In this document: positions 7,824 to 15,518 of the stretch, piece by piece | Layout of the letters: every line of letters begins with the position of its first letter | Numbering within the stretch: the stretch's first letter is position 1 | DNA from: Alphaproteobacteria bacterium | Lineage (GTDB): Bacteria; Pseudomonadota; Alphaproteobacteria; Rhizobiales; Xanthobacteraceae | Assembly: GCA_021325315.1 (NCBI GenBank) | Contig: JAJPHK010000157.1 | Location: 1-37,934 of the forward strand | Direction of reading: 5' to 3' | Length of the DNA stretch: 37,934 nucleotides | Notes under the pieces: model-generated | Databases searched by the model: none | Seen by the model: only the letters and a program-made list of their open reading frames with translations | Told to the model about the DNA's origin: nothing | Program-made: the position numbers and the translations under genes

Positions 7824-9335
7824 TTATGCGGCGGTAGCGGGCGTCTTTTTGCTGAACTTCCCGACAAGGGAGGAAATCACCGGCCAAAACAGCATGATCA
7901 GCGCGAGCGCCGTGATGGTGCCGACAAGCCCGTTCGAGAAGAAGACGCGGAGGTCGCCTTCCGCGCCGATCATCGCAAGGCGGAAAGCGTCCTCCGCACG
8001 ATTGCCCAAGACGAGCGCGAGCGTGAGCGGCGCGAGCGGATAGCCTAGTTTCTTGAAGACGTAGCCGACGACTCCGAAAAACAGCATCAACCAGACGTCG
8101 AACATCGCGTTTTGTATCGCATAGGCGCCGATCGCGCAGGAAACCACGATCATCGGCGCGATCGCCGCGAAGGGAACGCGCAATACCGCGGCAAAAAGCG
8201 GCACCGTCGACAGCACCAGGAACAGCCCCACGATATTGCCGAGATACATCGAGGCGATCAGGCCCCAGACAAAATCCCTTTGCTCCACGAACAACATGGG
8301 CCCCGGATTGAGGCCCCAGACCATGAGACCACCCAGCAAAATCGCGGCGGTGCCGGAGCCGGGAATACCGAGGGCGAGCATGGGAAGCAGCGCCGAGGTG
8401 CCGGCGGCATGCGCCGCGGTTTCCGGCGCGAACACGCCTTCGATCCGGCCCTTACCGAAGCTATCGGGATTTTTGTCGAAGCGCTTGGCGAGGTTGTAGC
8501 CCATGAAGGAGGCGGCGATCGCGCCGCCAGGTGTGATCCCGAGCCAGCAGCCGATCGCGGAGGAGCGAAGGAGCGTCATCCAGTAGCGCGGCACGCTCTT
8601 CCATACCTGCAAGACGACTCTCGGATTGATCGCTGCCGCGTGACCGCGAAGCGAAAGGCTTTCCTCCATCGTGAGCAGGATTTCGCTGATGCCGAAAAGG
8701 CCGATCACGGCCACGAGGAAGTTTATCCCGCGCAGAAGCTCGTTATAGCCAAAGGTCATGCGGAGCTGGCCGGAGACCGTGTCCATGCCGACGGCGGACA
8801 GAAGCAGCCCGAGCGCCATCGAGATCACGATCTTGTGGCGTTCCTCCTTGCCGAGGCCAACGAAAGAACAGAAGGTCAGAAAGTAAACCGCGAAGAATTC
8901 CGGCGGCCCGAAACGAAGCGCGAAATCGGCGACGCGCGGCGCGAGGAACGTAATCAGCATCACCGCGACGAACGACCCGATGAAGGAAGAGGTAAATGCG
9001 GCGGTGAGCGCCTCGGCGGCCTTTCCCTGTTGCGCCATGGGATAGCCGTCGAAGGTGGTCGCAACCGACCAGGCTTCTCCGGGGATATTGAACAGGATCG
9101 AAGTGATCGCGCCGCCGAACAAGGCCCCCCAATAGATGCAGGACAGCATCACGATCGCCGAGGTCGGGTCCATGGAGAAGGTAAGCGGCAGCAGAATCGC
9201 AACGCCGTTCGGCCCGCCGAGCCCCGGCAGGACGCCGACGAACACGCCAAGCACGAGCCCGAGCATCATCAGCAGCAGCTTGTCGAAGGTCAGGAGAACT
9301 TCGAAACCGTGCAGGAGAAGACCAAATGCTTCCAC
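7824..9335 (-). CDS. tctA: Tripartite tricarboxylate transporter, large permease TctA
   Basis: This 503-residue inner-membrane protein has about ten to twelve hydrophobic segments, the usual size for the large permease of TTT transporters. Family features include GVLPGLGGPNGVAILLPLTF near residue 35 and LGIPGSGTAAILLGGL near residue 325, the paired glycine/proline-rich motifs of TctA. These systems import carboxylates with a cation gradient and a periplasmic binding protein. The start is GTG at 9335; AAGGGG lies six bases upstream and overlaps the tctB stop codon, which indicates coupled translation. It is the third gene in the order tctC-tctB-tctA on the minus strand. The transported carboxylate is not evident from the sequence. 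Confidence 0.93.
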   Translation of the reverse strand: MEAFGLLLHGFEVLLTFDKLLLMMLGLVLGVFVGVLPGLGGPNGVAILLPLTFSMDPTSAIVMLSCIYWGALFGGAITSILFNIPGEAWSVATTFDGYPMAQQGKAAEALTAAFTSSFIGSFVAVMLITFLAPRVADFALRFGPPEFFAVYFLTFCSFVGLGKEERHKIVISMALGLLLSAVGMDTVSGQLRMTFGYNELLRGINFLVAVIGLFGISEILLTMEESLSLRGHAAAINPRVVLQVWKSVPRYWMTLLRSSAIGCWLGITPGGAIAASFMGYNLAKRFDKNPDSFGKGRIEGVFAPETAAHAAGTSALLPMLALGIPGSGTAAILLGGLMVWGLNPGPMLFVEQRDFVWGLIASMYLGNIVGLFLVLSTVPLFAAVLRVPFAAIAPMIVVSCAIGAYAIQNAMFDVWLMLFFGVVGYVFKKLGYPLAPLTLALVLGNRAEDAFRLAMIGAEGDLRVFFSNGLVGTITALALIMLFWPVISSLVGKFSKKTPATAA

Positions 9336-9344
9336 GGCGGCCCC

Positions 9345-9878
9345 TTAATATCCAAAAAATGCTTCGAGCGGGCCTTTCGGCATGATGACGTTGAAGGCGA
9401 TCTCGAAGATGTAGAACATCGCAATCGAAAACAGGAACGCGGTGAGGACGGATTTCCATACCGAAATCCTGCCGATCCAGACCATGAAGCCCGCGGTCAG
9501 GATGAAGCTCGCGACATAAATTCCGAGGTATTGCGTGACGACGCAAAACAAGAACGACGGCACGAAGACCTGCATCACGCGGTAGAGCTGCTCGCGCGTG
9601 ACGAAGACGTCGCCCTCATGCGCGCGCGTGAAGAAATACCTTCCGATTCCGTAAAGCGCGGCGGCGCCCATCATCAGCGAAAGATAAAACGGGAAATAAC
9701 CGGCTTCCGGGCCGTCGGGCGCCCATTCGTTGCCGGTGCGGTCGCTGTCCCATGCCAGCAAAATCGCAAGCGCGAGGAGGACGATTGAAACGACGAGATC
9801 GACCATGCGCGTGCGCGCGGCGGGACGCCCTGGCGCGTCGATTTCCGGTCCGGCGGCCTCGACGTTCTCGACTTCCAT
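9345..9878 (-). CDS. tctB: Tripartite tricarboxylate transporter, small permease TctB
   Basis: This 177-residue inner-membrane protein has four predicted hydrophobic segments (about residues 27-43, 63-80, 102-120 and 130-165). This is the normal pattern of the small TctB permease, which pairs with TctA. The N-terminal 24 residues are hydrophilic and acidic. A second in-frame ATG at residue 25, just before the first membrane segment, could be the real start, since the Shine-Dalgarno signal before the first ATG is weak. The gene lies between tctC (57 bases away, with a hairpin in between) and tctA (nine bases). TctB sequences are poorly conserved, so size, topology and position carry much of the identification. 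Confidence 0.88.
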   Translation of the reverse strand: MEVENVEAAGPEIDAPGRPAARTRMVDLVVSIVLLALAILLAWDSDRTGNEWAPDGPEAGYFPFYLSLMMGAAALYGIGRYFFTRAHEGDVFVTREQLYRVMQVFVPSFLFCVVTQYLGIYVASFILTAGFMVWIGRISVWKSVLTAFLFSIAMFYIFEIAFNVIMPKGPLEAFFGY

Positions 9879-9895
9879 GCTTGCGCCCTGAGGAA

Positions 9896-9919
9896 AGACC
9901 GGGGCCGTCGCCCCGGTCT
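9896..9919 (-). terminator. Intercistronic hairpin between tctC and tctB
   Basis: A perfect 10-bp stem AGACCGGGGC / GCCCCGGTCT (minus-strand reading) with a four-base loop is followed only by TTCC, so it is a weak or partial terminator. A position directly after the binding-protein gene is typical of sites that stabilise the upstream message or reduce read-through, giving more TctC than permease. Confidence 0.6.
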
Positions 9920-9935
9920 CAGTTATGAGTGAATT

Positions 9936-10931
9936 CTACTTCGCGACGAAACCCGCTTCCGTCATGAGTTCGGTGTGCAGCTTTTCGTCTTTCTCGAGGA
10001 AATCCGTCATCGCCTTGCCGGTGAGGAAAGCGGGCTTCAGCGCCTGTTTTTCCATGTAATCCTTGTATTCCGGCGTTTCGACGATCTTCTTGAAGAGATC
10101 GACATAATAAGCCTGCTCTTCGGGTTTCACCTTGCCCGGAAGGAATATGCCGCGCAGCATCGTATATTCAACGTCGAGACCCTGCGACTTGCAGGTCGGC
10201 ACGTCGTTCCAGGACTGCGTCGGCGTTACTTTGCTCTTATATGGAATGCGTTCGCTGTCGAACACGCAGAGTGCGTTCATCTGGCCGGCGCGCCACTGTT
10301 CGACGCTCTCCGACGGATTGTTCATATTGGACTTGATGTGACCGCCGACAAGCTGCGTCGCGGCTTCGCCGCCCGACTTGTAGGGCAAATATTTGAATTT
10401 CGCGCCGGTCTTCTTTTCCATGAACACGGTGAGGATGTGATCCTCCCGCTTCGAACCGGTGCCACCGACGGTGAATGTCGGATTCGCAGCCTTGGCTGCG
10501 TCGATATATTCCTTCACGGTCTTGTAGGGATCTTTCGAATTCGTCCACAAAATGAAGTCGTCGAAGGCCACGATCGCAACCGGCGTAAGATCGCGCCAGT
10601 TAAACGGCAGCTTCACGGCGAGCGGCAGCGTGTAGATCAGCGAGTACGCAATCACGATCTTGTCCGGCTCGCCCGCATTTTCCTTCATGTAGTTCAGGGC
10701 TTCCGCGCCCGACGCCGCACCTTTCAAGGTGACGATGACCGGCACCTTCATCAGATGATTCTTCTGAATGGCGGCTTGCAGCATGCGCGCCATTTGATCG
10801 GATGCGCCACCCGCGCCCGCCGCGACAACAATCTCGAGCGGTTTTGACGGCTCCCACGCCTTCGCCGGCGCGGCGGCCAGCATCGCGGCGATTGCCGCGC
10901 CGCAAATGACGGATTTCCTGAAAATCGGCAT
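9936..10931 (-). CDS. tctC: Tripartite tricarboxylate transporter, periplasmic binding protein TctC
   Basis: This 331-residue solute-binding protein of the Bug/TctC family captures the carboxylate in the periplasm and delivers it to TctAB. The chosen start at 10931 has GGAGGAG eight bases upstream and yields a clean signal peptide (MPIFRKSV, then a hydrophobic stretch, cleavage after AKA at about residue 25). The open frame extends 29 codons further upstream, but that part looks non-coding. The mature protein has VVAAGAGGASDQMARML and later TVGGTGSKREDH, which correspond to ligand-binding loops of the family. TctC family members bind very different substrates, so the ligand cannot be assigned. 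The gene is first in tctCBA, 111 bases downstream of the FAD/Fe-S oxidoreductase gene on the same strand. Confidence 0.92.
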   Translation of the reverse strand: MPIFRKSVICGAAIAAMLAAAPAKAWEPSKPLEIVVAAGAGGASDQMARMLQAAIQKNHLMKVPVIVTLKGAASGAEALNYMKENAGEPDKIVIAYSLIYTLPLAVKLPFNWRDLTPVAIVAFDDFILWTNSKDPYKTVKEYIDAAKAANPTFTVGGTGSKREDHILTVFMEKKTGAKFKYLPYKSGGEAATQLVGGHIKSNMNNPSESVEQWRAGQMNALCVFDSERIPYKSKVTPTQSWNDVPTCKSQGLDVEYTMLRGIFLPGKVKPEEQAYYVDLFKKIVETPEYKDYMEKQALKPAFLTGKAMTDFLEKDEKLHTELMTEAGFVAK

Positions 10932-10977
10932 ATGAAATCTCCTCCCTCGCGATGCTCTTTGGCGCCGCTCATTATTT

Positions 10978-11016
10978 CTTGCGCGTATTGTGCAAGTATT
11001 CCGCTTGAGTTCAAGC
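10978..11016. promoter_or_regulatory. Two CTTG...CAAG palindromes upstream of tctC
   Basis: The first inverted repeat (10978-10996) has arms CTTGC and GCAAG plus an inner C/G pair. The second (11003-11016) is GCTTGAGTTCAAGC, a perfect 6-bp inverted repeat around GT. Their centres are about 22 bp apart, two helical turns, in the 111-bp region before tctC. This looks like a tandem operator for an unidentified regulator. Confidence 0.4.
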
Positions 11017-11042
11017 AAGAAGCCCGCGGTTTATATGCGCGT

Positions 11043-14027
11043 TCATTGCCGCACTGCGGCAAGGCTATCCGCCAGCACACGGGCGACATGCAACGCCTCG
11101 CGCCCCGCTCCGTCCTTGATCTGATGACGGCAGGAGGTTCCGTCGGCGACGATGAGATCGTCGGGCGATGCTTTGCGCACGGCAGGAAGCAGCGAGATTT
11201 CACCCATCGCGAGCGAGACATCGATCGTTTCGGGCTGGAAGCCGAAAGCGCCGGCCATGCCGCAGCAGCTCGATTCGATCGGCTCGACTTGCAGGCCGGG
11301 AACGAGTTTCAGGATTTTCGTGACGGGGCTGAAAGCGTCGAACGCCTTCTGGTGGCAATGACCGTGCACGAGCGCGCGCTTTTTCGTTTCCGCGAGGGGA
11401 AGATTCAGACGGCCGGCATTCTGTTCGCGCAGCAAGAATTCCTCAAAGGTAAGCGCGTGCGCGGCAAGCTTTTTCGCGGCGTCCGTTTTCAGAAGGGCCG
11501 GAATTTCGTCGCGGAAGCCGAGAATGCAGCTCGGCTCCAGGCCGACGGCGGCAACACCGCGCTCGGCGAACGGCAGGAGCGCTTGAAGCGTACGCGCGGC
11601 CTCCTTGCGCGCCTCCTCCACCTTGCCGACCGAGAAAAACGTGCGGCCGCAGCAGAGCGGACGTTTCGAGCCGTCGGCTGGTTTTACGCAATGCACCTTG
11701 TACCCTGCTGCAGTGAGCACCTTATGAGCAGCGTCGAGATTCTCGCGCTCGAAGTAGCGATTGAAGGTGTCGGCGAAGAGGACGACTTCTTTTTCTTTGT
11801 CATGGCCGGGCTTGTCCCGGCCATCCACGCTTTGAGAAAAAGAAGGCGTGGATGCCCACAACAAGTGCGGGCATGACAAGTCGGATGGTTCGACGAATAT
11901 ATCGCTCCGCCATTTCGGCAGCGTGCGGCGCGCGGAGAGCCCCGCAATCGTTTCCGACAATTTCGCCGCGCCCGGAAGAAGGTCGCGTAAGTTGAGAAGC
12001 CACGGAAATTTCGCTGCGAGGGGCGCATAGCGCGGCAGGTAACCGACAAAACGGTCGCGCAGCAAAATTCCAACTTTTTCAGCGCGCGCGGCAAGCACTT
12101 CGATCTTCATCCGCGCCATGTCGACGCCGGTCGGGCATTCGCGGCGGCACGCCTTGCAGGAGACGCAGAGTTTCAGCGTTTCCAGCATCTCATCCGAAGT
12201 AAACGCGTCCGGTCCAAGCTGACCCGTGATCGCGAGCCTGAGCGTATTCGCGCGGCCGCGCGTAACGTCGCGCTCGTTATGGGTGGCGCGATAGCTCGGG
12301 CACATCACGCCGCCGACTTCCTTGCGGCAAGCGCCGTTGTTGTTGCACATCTCGACGGCGCCCTGAAAGCCGCCGCCCGCGCCGGTATAGGCCGACCAGT
12401 CGAGAACGGTTTTGATTTCGTCCGCGCGATAGTCCGGCGGGTAGCGGAATTTCGTGCGGTCGTCGAATTTTGGCGCGTGCACGATCTTGCCGGGATTGAA
12501 GAGGCCGTTCGGATCGAACTTGTCCTTCACTTCCTCGAAAGCGCGGACAAGCTCCTTCCCGAACATGAATTCGTGGAATTCCGAGCGCACGATGCCGTCG
12601 CCGTGCTCGCCGGAATGCGAGCCCTCGTATTCCTTCACCATGGCGAAGGCTTCTTCGGCGATCCTGCGCATCGCCTTCACATCTTTTTCCTGCCGCAAGT
12701 TCAGAACCGGACGCACATGCAGGCAGCCCACCGACGCATGCGCGTACCAGGTGCCGCGGGTGCCGTTCTTCTCGAAGACTTCCGTGAGGCGCGCGGTGTA
12801 GTCGGCGAGATGCTCGAGCGGCACCGCGCAATCCTCGACGAAGGAGATCGGCTTTCCCTGCTCCTTCATCGACATCATGATGTTGAGGCCGGAGGTGCGC
12901 ACGTCGGTGATCGCGGCCTGCAGCGCGGGATCGAGCACCTCGACGACGCCGCCCCAGTGCTTGCCGCTTTTGTCCCAGCCGAAGCCGAGATCCCCCATCA
13001 GCAACTCTAACTGCTTCACACGGCCGATGTTTTCGCTTTGATCCTCTTCGCCGAATTCGACCAGCAAAATCGCATCGGGCTTGCCGCGCACGAATTCCTT
13101 GAGCGCCGGCTTGAACATCTCGATCTCGGACGCGAGCTCGATCATGGTGCGGTCGACAAGCTCCACCGCGATCGGCTTCAGCTTCACGATGTGCTGGGCG
13201 GAGTTCATCGCCTCGTAGAACGAGCCGAAGTGACAGGCGCCGACCGCGCGCTTGCCGAGCACCGGCCAGAGCTTCAGTTCAACCCTGGTGGTGAAGGCGA
13301 GCGTTCCCTCGGATCCCACCAGAATGTGCGCGAGATTTGCGTCGTTTTTTCCCCGAACGAAGGAATCGAGATTGTAGCCGCCGACGCGCCGCTGCACTTT
13401 CGGGAAATTTTTTTCGATCTCATTCGCCTCGCGCGCACCGAGCGAGAGCAGAAATTTTTCGAACGGATTCGGCGAAGATCCTATCGGACCGAAATGCGCG
13501 CTAGTGCCGTCGGCAAGCACCGCATCGATCGACAACACATTCTCGCGCGTATTGCCGTAGCGTAGCGAGCGCCCGCCGCAGGAGTTGTTGCCGGTCATGC
13601 CGCCGATCGTGGCGCGCGATGCGGTCGAGACATCGACAGGAAACCACAATCCATGCGGTTTCAGCGCGCGGTTCAAATCGTCGAGCACGATGCCGGGCTC
13701 GACGACCGCGCGGCGGTTCGCAATATCCAGTTCGAGAATTTTGTTCAAATGCTTGGAGCAATCGATCACGAGCGCTTCGTTTAGCGTCTGCCCCGCTTGC
13801 GACGTCCCGCCGCCGCGCGGCAGGACACTGATCCCCTCCTCGCGCGCGAGCGCAATTGCCCGCTCGGCATCGGCGACGGTTTCGGGCACCACAACGCCCA
13901 GGGGCATCATCTGGTAGTGCGAAGCGTCGGTCGCGTAGCGCCCGCGGCTGAAAGGATCGAACAGGACGTCGCCTTTCACCTCGGCCTTAAGGCGCCGCTC
14001 GAGACCGGGTAGCAATTTCAAGCTCAT
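11043..14027 (-). CDS. FAD-binding and Fe-S oxidoreductase (GlcD/YdiJ type), with an in-frame repeat insertion
   Basis: This 994-residue 2-hydroxyacid dehydrogenase-like protein has an N-terminal FAD_binding_4 domain (about 35-265; GGGTSQAGQTLN near 72 and GGMTGNNSCGG at 142-152). An FAD-oxidase C-terminal domain (about 270-535) contains HSGEHGDGIVRSE. Ferredoxin-type cysteines C621, C624, C627 and C631 come next, and cysteine-rich CCG domains with HGHCHQKAF and SSCCGMAGAFG form the C-terminal third. The closest architecture I know is E. coli YdiJ, a D-2-hydroxyglutarate dehydrogenase of about 1,018 residues. D-lactate or glycolate-type substrates are also possible. Residues of about 716-743 are encoded by an 83-bp palindromic repeat and are foreign to the family; the frame stays open across it. 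The Shine-Dalgarno signal is weak. The gene is divergent from a serine-glyoxylate-type aminotransferase and upstream of tctCBA, which suggests 2-oxo/2-hydroxy acid metabolism. Confidence 0.88.
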   Translation of the reverse strand: MSLKLLPGLERRLKAEVKGDVLFDPFSRGRYATDASHYQMMPLGVVVPETVADAERAIALAREEGISVLPRGGGTSQAGQTLNEALVIDCSKHLNKILELDIANRRAVVEPGIVLDDLNRALKPHGLWFPVDVSTASRATIGGMTGNNSCGGRSLRYGNTRENVLSIDAVLADGTSAHFGPIGSSPNPFEKFLLSLGAREANEIEKNFPKVQRRVGGYNLDSFVRGKNDANLAHILVGSEGTLAFTTRVELKLWPVLGKRAVGACHFGSFYEAMNSAQHIVKLKPIAVELVDRTMIELASEIEMFKPALKEFVRGKPDAILLVEFGEEDQSENIGRVKQLELLMGDLGFGWDKSGKHWGGVVEVLDPALQAAITDVRTSGLNIMMSMKEQGKPISFVEDCAVPLEHLADYTARLTEVFEKNGTRGTWYAHASVGCLHVRPVLNLRQEKDVKAMRRIAEEAFAMVKEYEGSHSGEHGDGIVRSEFHEFMFGKELVRAFEEVKDKFDPNGLFNPGKIVHAPKFDDRTKFRYPPDYRADEIKTVLDWSAYTGAGGGFQGAVEMCNNNGACRKEVGGVMCPSYRATHNERDVTRGRANTLRLAITGQLGPDAFTSDEMLETLKLCVSCKACRRECPTGVDMARMKIEVLAARAEKVGILLRDRFVGYLPRYAPLAAKFPWLLNLRDLLPGAAKLSETIAGLSARRTLPKWRSDIFVEPSDLSCPHLLWASTPSFSQSVDGRDKPGHDKEKEVVLFADTFNRYFERENLDAAHKVLTAAGYKVHCVKPADGSKRPLCCGRTFFSVGKVEEARKEAARTLQALLPFAERGVAAVGLEPSCILGFRDEIPALLKTDAAKKLAAHALTFEEFLLREQNAGRLNLPLAETKKRALVHGHCHQKAFDAFSPVTKILKLVPGLQVEPIESSCCGMAGAFGFQPETIDVSLAMGEISLLPAVRKASPDDLIVADGTSCRHQIKDGAGREALHVARVLADSLAAVRQ
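11798..11880. repeat. 83-bp palindromic repeat inside the oxidoreductase gene
   Basis: The element starts TTGTCATGGCCGGGC, ends GCGGGCATGACAA, and contains CATCCACGC facing GCGTGGATG, so the whole unit folds into one long hairpin. In the coding strand it reads as SVDGRDKPGHDK, which is the typical translation of a repeat common between genes of Bradyrhizobium-like bacteria. A second copy lies at 15405-15496. No clear target-site duplication is visible. Confidence 0.85.
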
Positions 14028-14072
14028 GCGGGCTTATTCCATGCGGCCATTAAATTAAGCAATCGCGGAATT

Positions 14073-14094
14073 CTATAATGCATTCGCATTATAG
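14073..14094. promoter_or_regulatory. Symmetric divergent promoter/operator
   Basis: Two perfect 9-bp arms, CTATAATGC and GCATTATAG, face each other across ATTC in the 154-bp gap between the oxidoreductase (minus) and aminotransferase (plus) genes. Each arm contains TATAAT, the consensus -10 hexamer, once on each strand (14074-14079 plus, 14088-14093 minus). A regulator bound here would cover both -10 elements. No good -35 is visible for either direction. Confidence 0.5.
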
Positions 14095-14181
14095 GGCCTT
14101 GCGCGAGCATTGTGCGGAGGCCGGTTTCGCGATACGAACCTCGCGACCTTAGGCGCTCTCGCACTGCAAGGACGAAAAACA

Positions 14182-15390
14182 ATGGCCAAGAATGCTTCAC
14201 GCGTGGCGGGCCGCCACTTTCTCCACATTCCGGGGCCGTCACCCCTTCCCGACCGCATCCTGCGCGCAATGGACAACCCCATTATCGACCATCGCGGCCC
14301 GGAATTCGCGAAGCTCGCAAAGCGCTGCCTCGATGGCATCAAGACAATTTTCAAAACGGCGAGCCCGGTGATCATCTACACCGCGACCGGCACCGGCGCG
14401 TGGGAAGCCGCGCTCGTGAACACGCTTTCGCCCGGCGACAGAATCTTGATGGTCGAGACCGGCCAGTTCGCGACGCTATGGAAGAAGATGGCCGAGAAAA
14501 TCGGCCTCAAGCCCGAATTCATCAAGACCGACTGGCGTACGGGCGCCGATCCGAAAGCGATCGAGGCGTATCTCAAGGAAGACAAGAAGCACGAGATCAA
14601 GGCGGTTTGCGTTCTTCATAACGAGACATCCACCGGCTGCCTCTCGCCGATAGCCGAAATCCGGAAAGCGATCGACGCCGCCGGTCATCCGGCGCTCTTT
14701 ATGGTGGACACAATCTCCTCTCTCGCTTCCACCGACTATCGGCACGACGAATGGGGCGTCGACGTCACCATCGGCGGCGCGCAGAAGGGTTTGATGCTGC
14801 CGCCGGGCCTCTCGTTCAACGCGATCAGCGACAAGGCGGTCGCCGCTTCCAGGAATTCGAAGCTGTCGAAATCGTTCTGGTCGTGGGAAGACATGCTTGC
14901 CCTGAACAAAACCGGCTACTTCCCCTACACGCCCGCGACCTTGTTGCTCTACGGCCTCGATGTCTCGATCCAAATGCTGCACGAGGAAGGACTGGAAAAC
15001 GTCTTCGCCCGCCACGAGCGTTTCGCGGAAGCGACGCGGCGCGCGGTCAGGGCCTGGGGCCTCGACATCGTGTGCAAGGATCCGAAATATTATTCGCCGA
15101 CGCTGACGGCGGTGATCCTGCCCGACGGGCACAATTCGGACGCGTTCCGCGGAATCGCGCTCGACACTTTCAACATTTCCTACGGCACCGCCTTCGGCCC
15201 GTTCGCGGGCAGGATGTTCCGCATCGGCCATCTCGGCGACATCAACGATCTGATGCTGATGGGCGCGCTATCGGGCACCGAAATGGCGCTTACGCTTGCC
15301 GGTGTGCCGATCAAGAAAGGCGGCGCACAGGCGGCGATGGATTATCTGACACAAATGGCCGCGAAGCATACGAAAGCCGCGGCGGAGTGA
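14182..15390 (+). CDS. sgaA: Serine--glyoxylate-type aminotransferase (class V, PLP)
   Basis: This 402-residue cytoplasmic PLP enzyme of aminotransferase class V matches serine-glyoxylate aminotransferases in length and motifs. Visible are HIPGPSPLPDRILRAM (15-30), ATGTGAWEAAL (68-78), the HNETSTG loop (146-152) and the PLP lysine K202 in GGAQKGLMLPPGLSF. The reaction, serine plus glyoxylate to hydroxypyruvate plus glycine, is a step of the serine cycle in methylotrophs and of photorespiration-like routes elsewhere. Alanine-glyoxylate activity cannot be excluded. The ATG at 14182 is preferred over one 72 bases upstream because the conserved protein begins there and AAGGA lies 11 bases before it. 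The gene is divergent from the FAD/Fe-S oxidoreductase. Other serine-cycle genes are not in the window. Confidence 0.88.
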   Translation: MAKNASRVAGRHFLHIPGPSPLPDRILRAMDNPIIDHRGPEFAKLAKRCLDGIKTIFKTASPVIIYTATGTGAWEAALVNTLSPGDRILMVETGQFATLWKKMAEKIGLKPEFIKTDWRTGADPKAIEAYLKEDKKHEIKAVCVLHNETSTGCLSPIAEIRKAIDAAGHPALFMVDTISSLASTDYRHDEWGVDVTIGGAQKGLMLPPGLSFNAISDKAVAASRNSKLSKSFWSWEDMLALNKTGYFPYTPATLLLYGLDVSIQMLHEEGLENVFARHERFAEATRRAVRAWGLDIVCKDPKYYSPTLTAVILPDGHNSDAFRGIALDTFNISYGTAFGPFAGRMFRIGHLGDINDLMLMGALSGTEMALTLAGVPIKKGGAQAAMDYLTQMAAKHTKAAAE

Positions 15391-15409
15391 CAGCGCTCTT
15401 GCGCTGTCA
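15388..15409 (+). terminator. Hairpin at the aminotransferase stop codon
   Basis: TGACAGCGC / GCGCTGTCA is a perfect 9-bp stem with a TCTT loop that begins in the TGA stop codon. No T run follows, and the distal arm runs into the palindromic repeat, so the pair together probably ends transcription. Confidence 0.5.
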
Positions 15410-15496
15410 TGGCCGGGCTCGTCCCGGCCATCCACGCCTTTACTGCACGCACTGCCCTTAAAACGTGGATGCCCGGCACAAGGCCGGGCATGACGA
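15405..15496. repeat. Second copy of the palindromic repeat
   Basis: It begins TGTCATGGCCGGGCTCGTCC and ends GGCCGGGCATGACGA, with CATCCACGC and CGTGGATG facing each other around an AT-rich centre. Its arms match the copy at 11798-11880 closely, while the loop differs. It lies between the convergent aminotransferase and tadD-like genes, where it can act as a two-way terminator. Confidence 0.85.
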
Positions 15497-15518
15497 TTCG
15501 GAGCGCAGCATCGGCGAC

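Noticed and set aside
10932-11018. N-terminal extension of TctC by 29 codons
   Set aside because: The extension is arginine-rich and precedes a perfect signal peptide. GGAGGAG is correctly spaced for the ATG at 10931.
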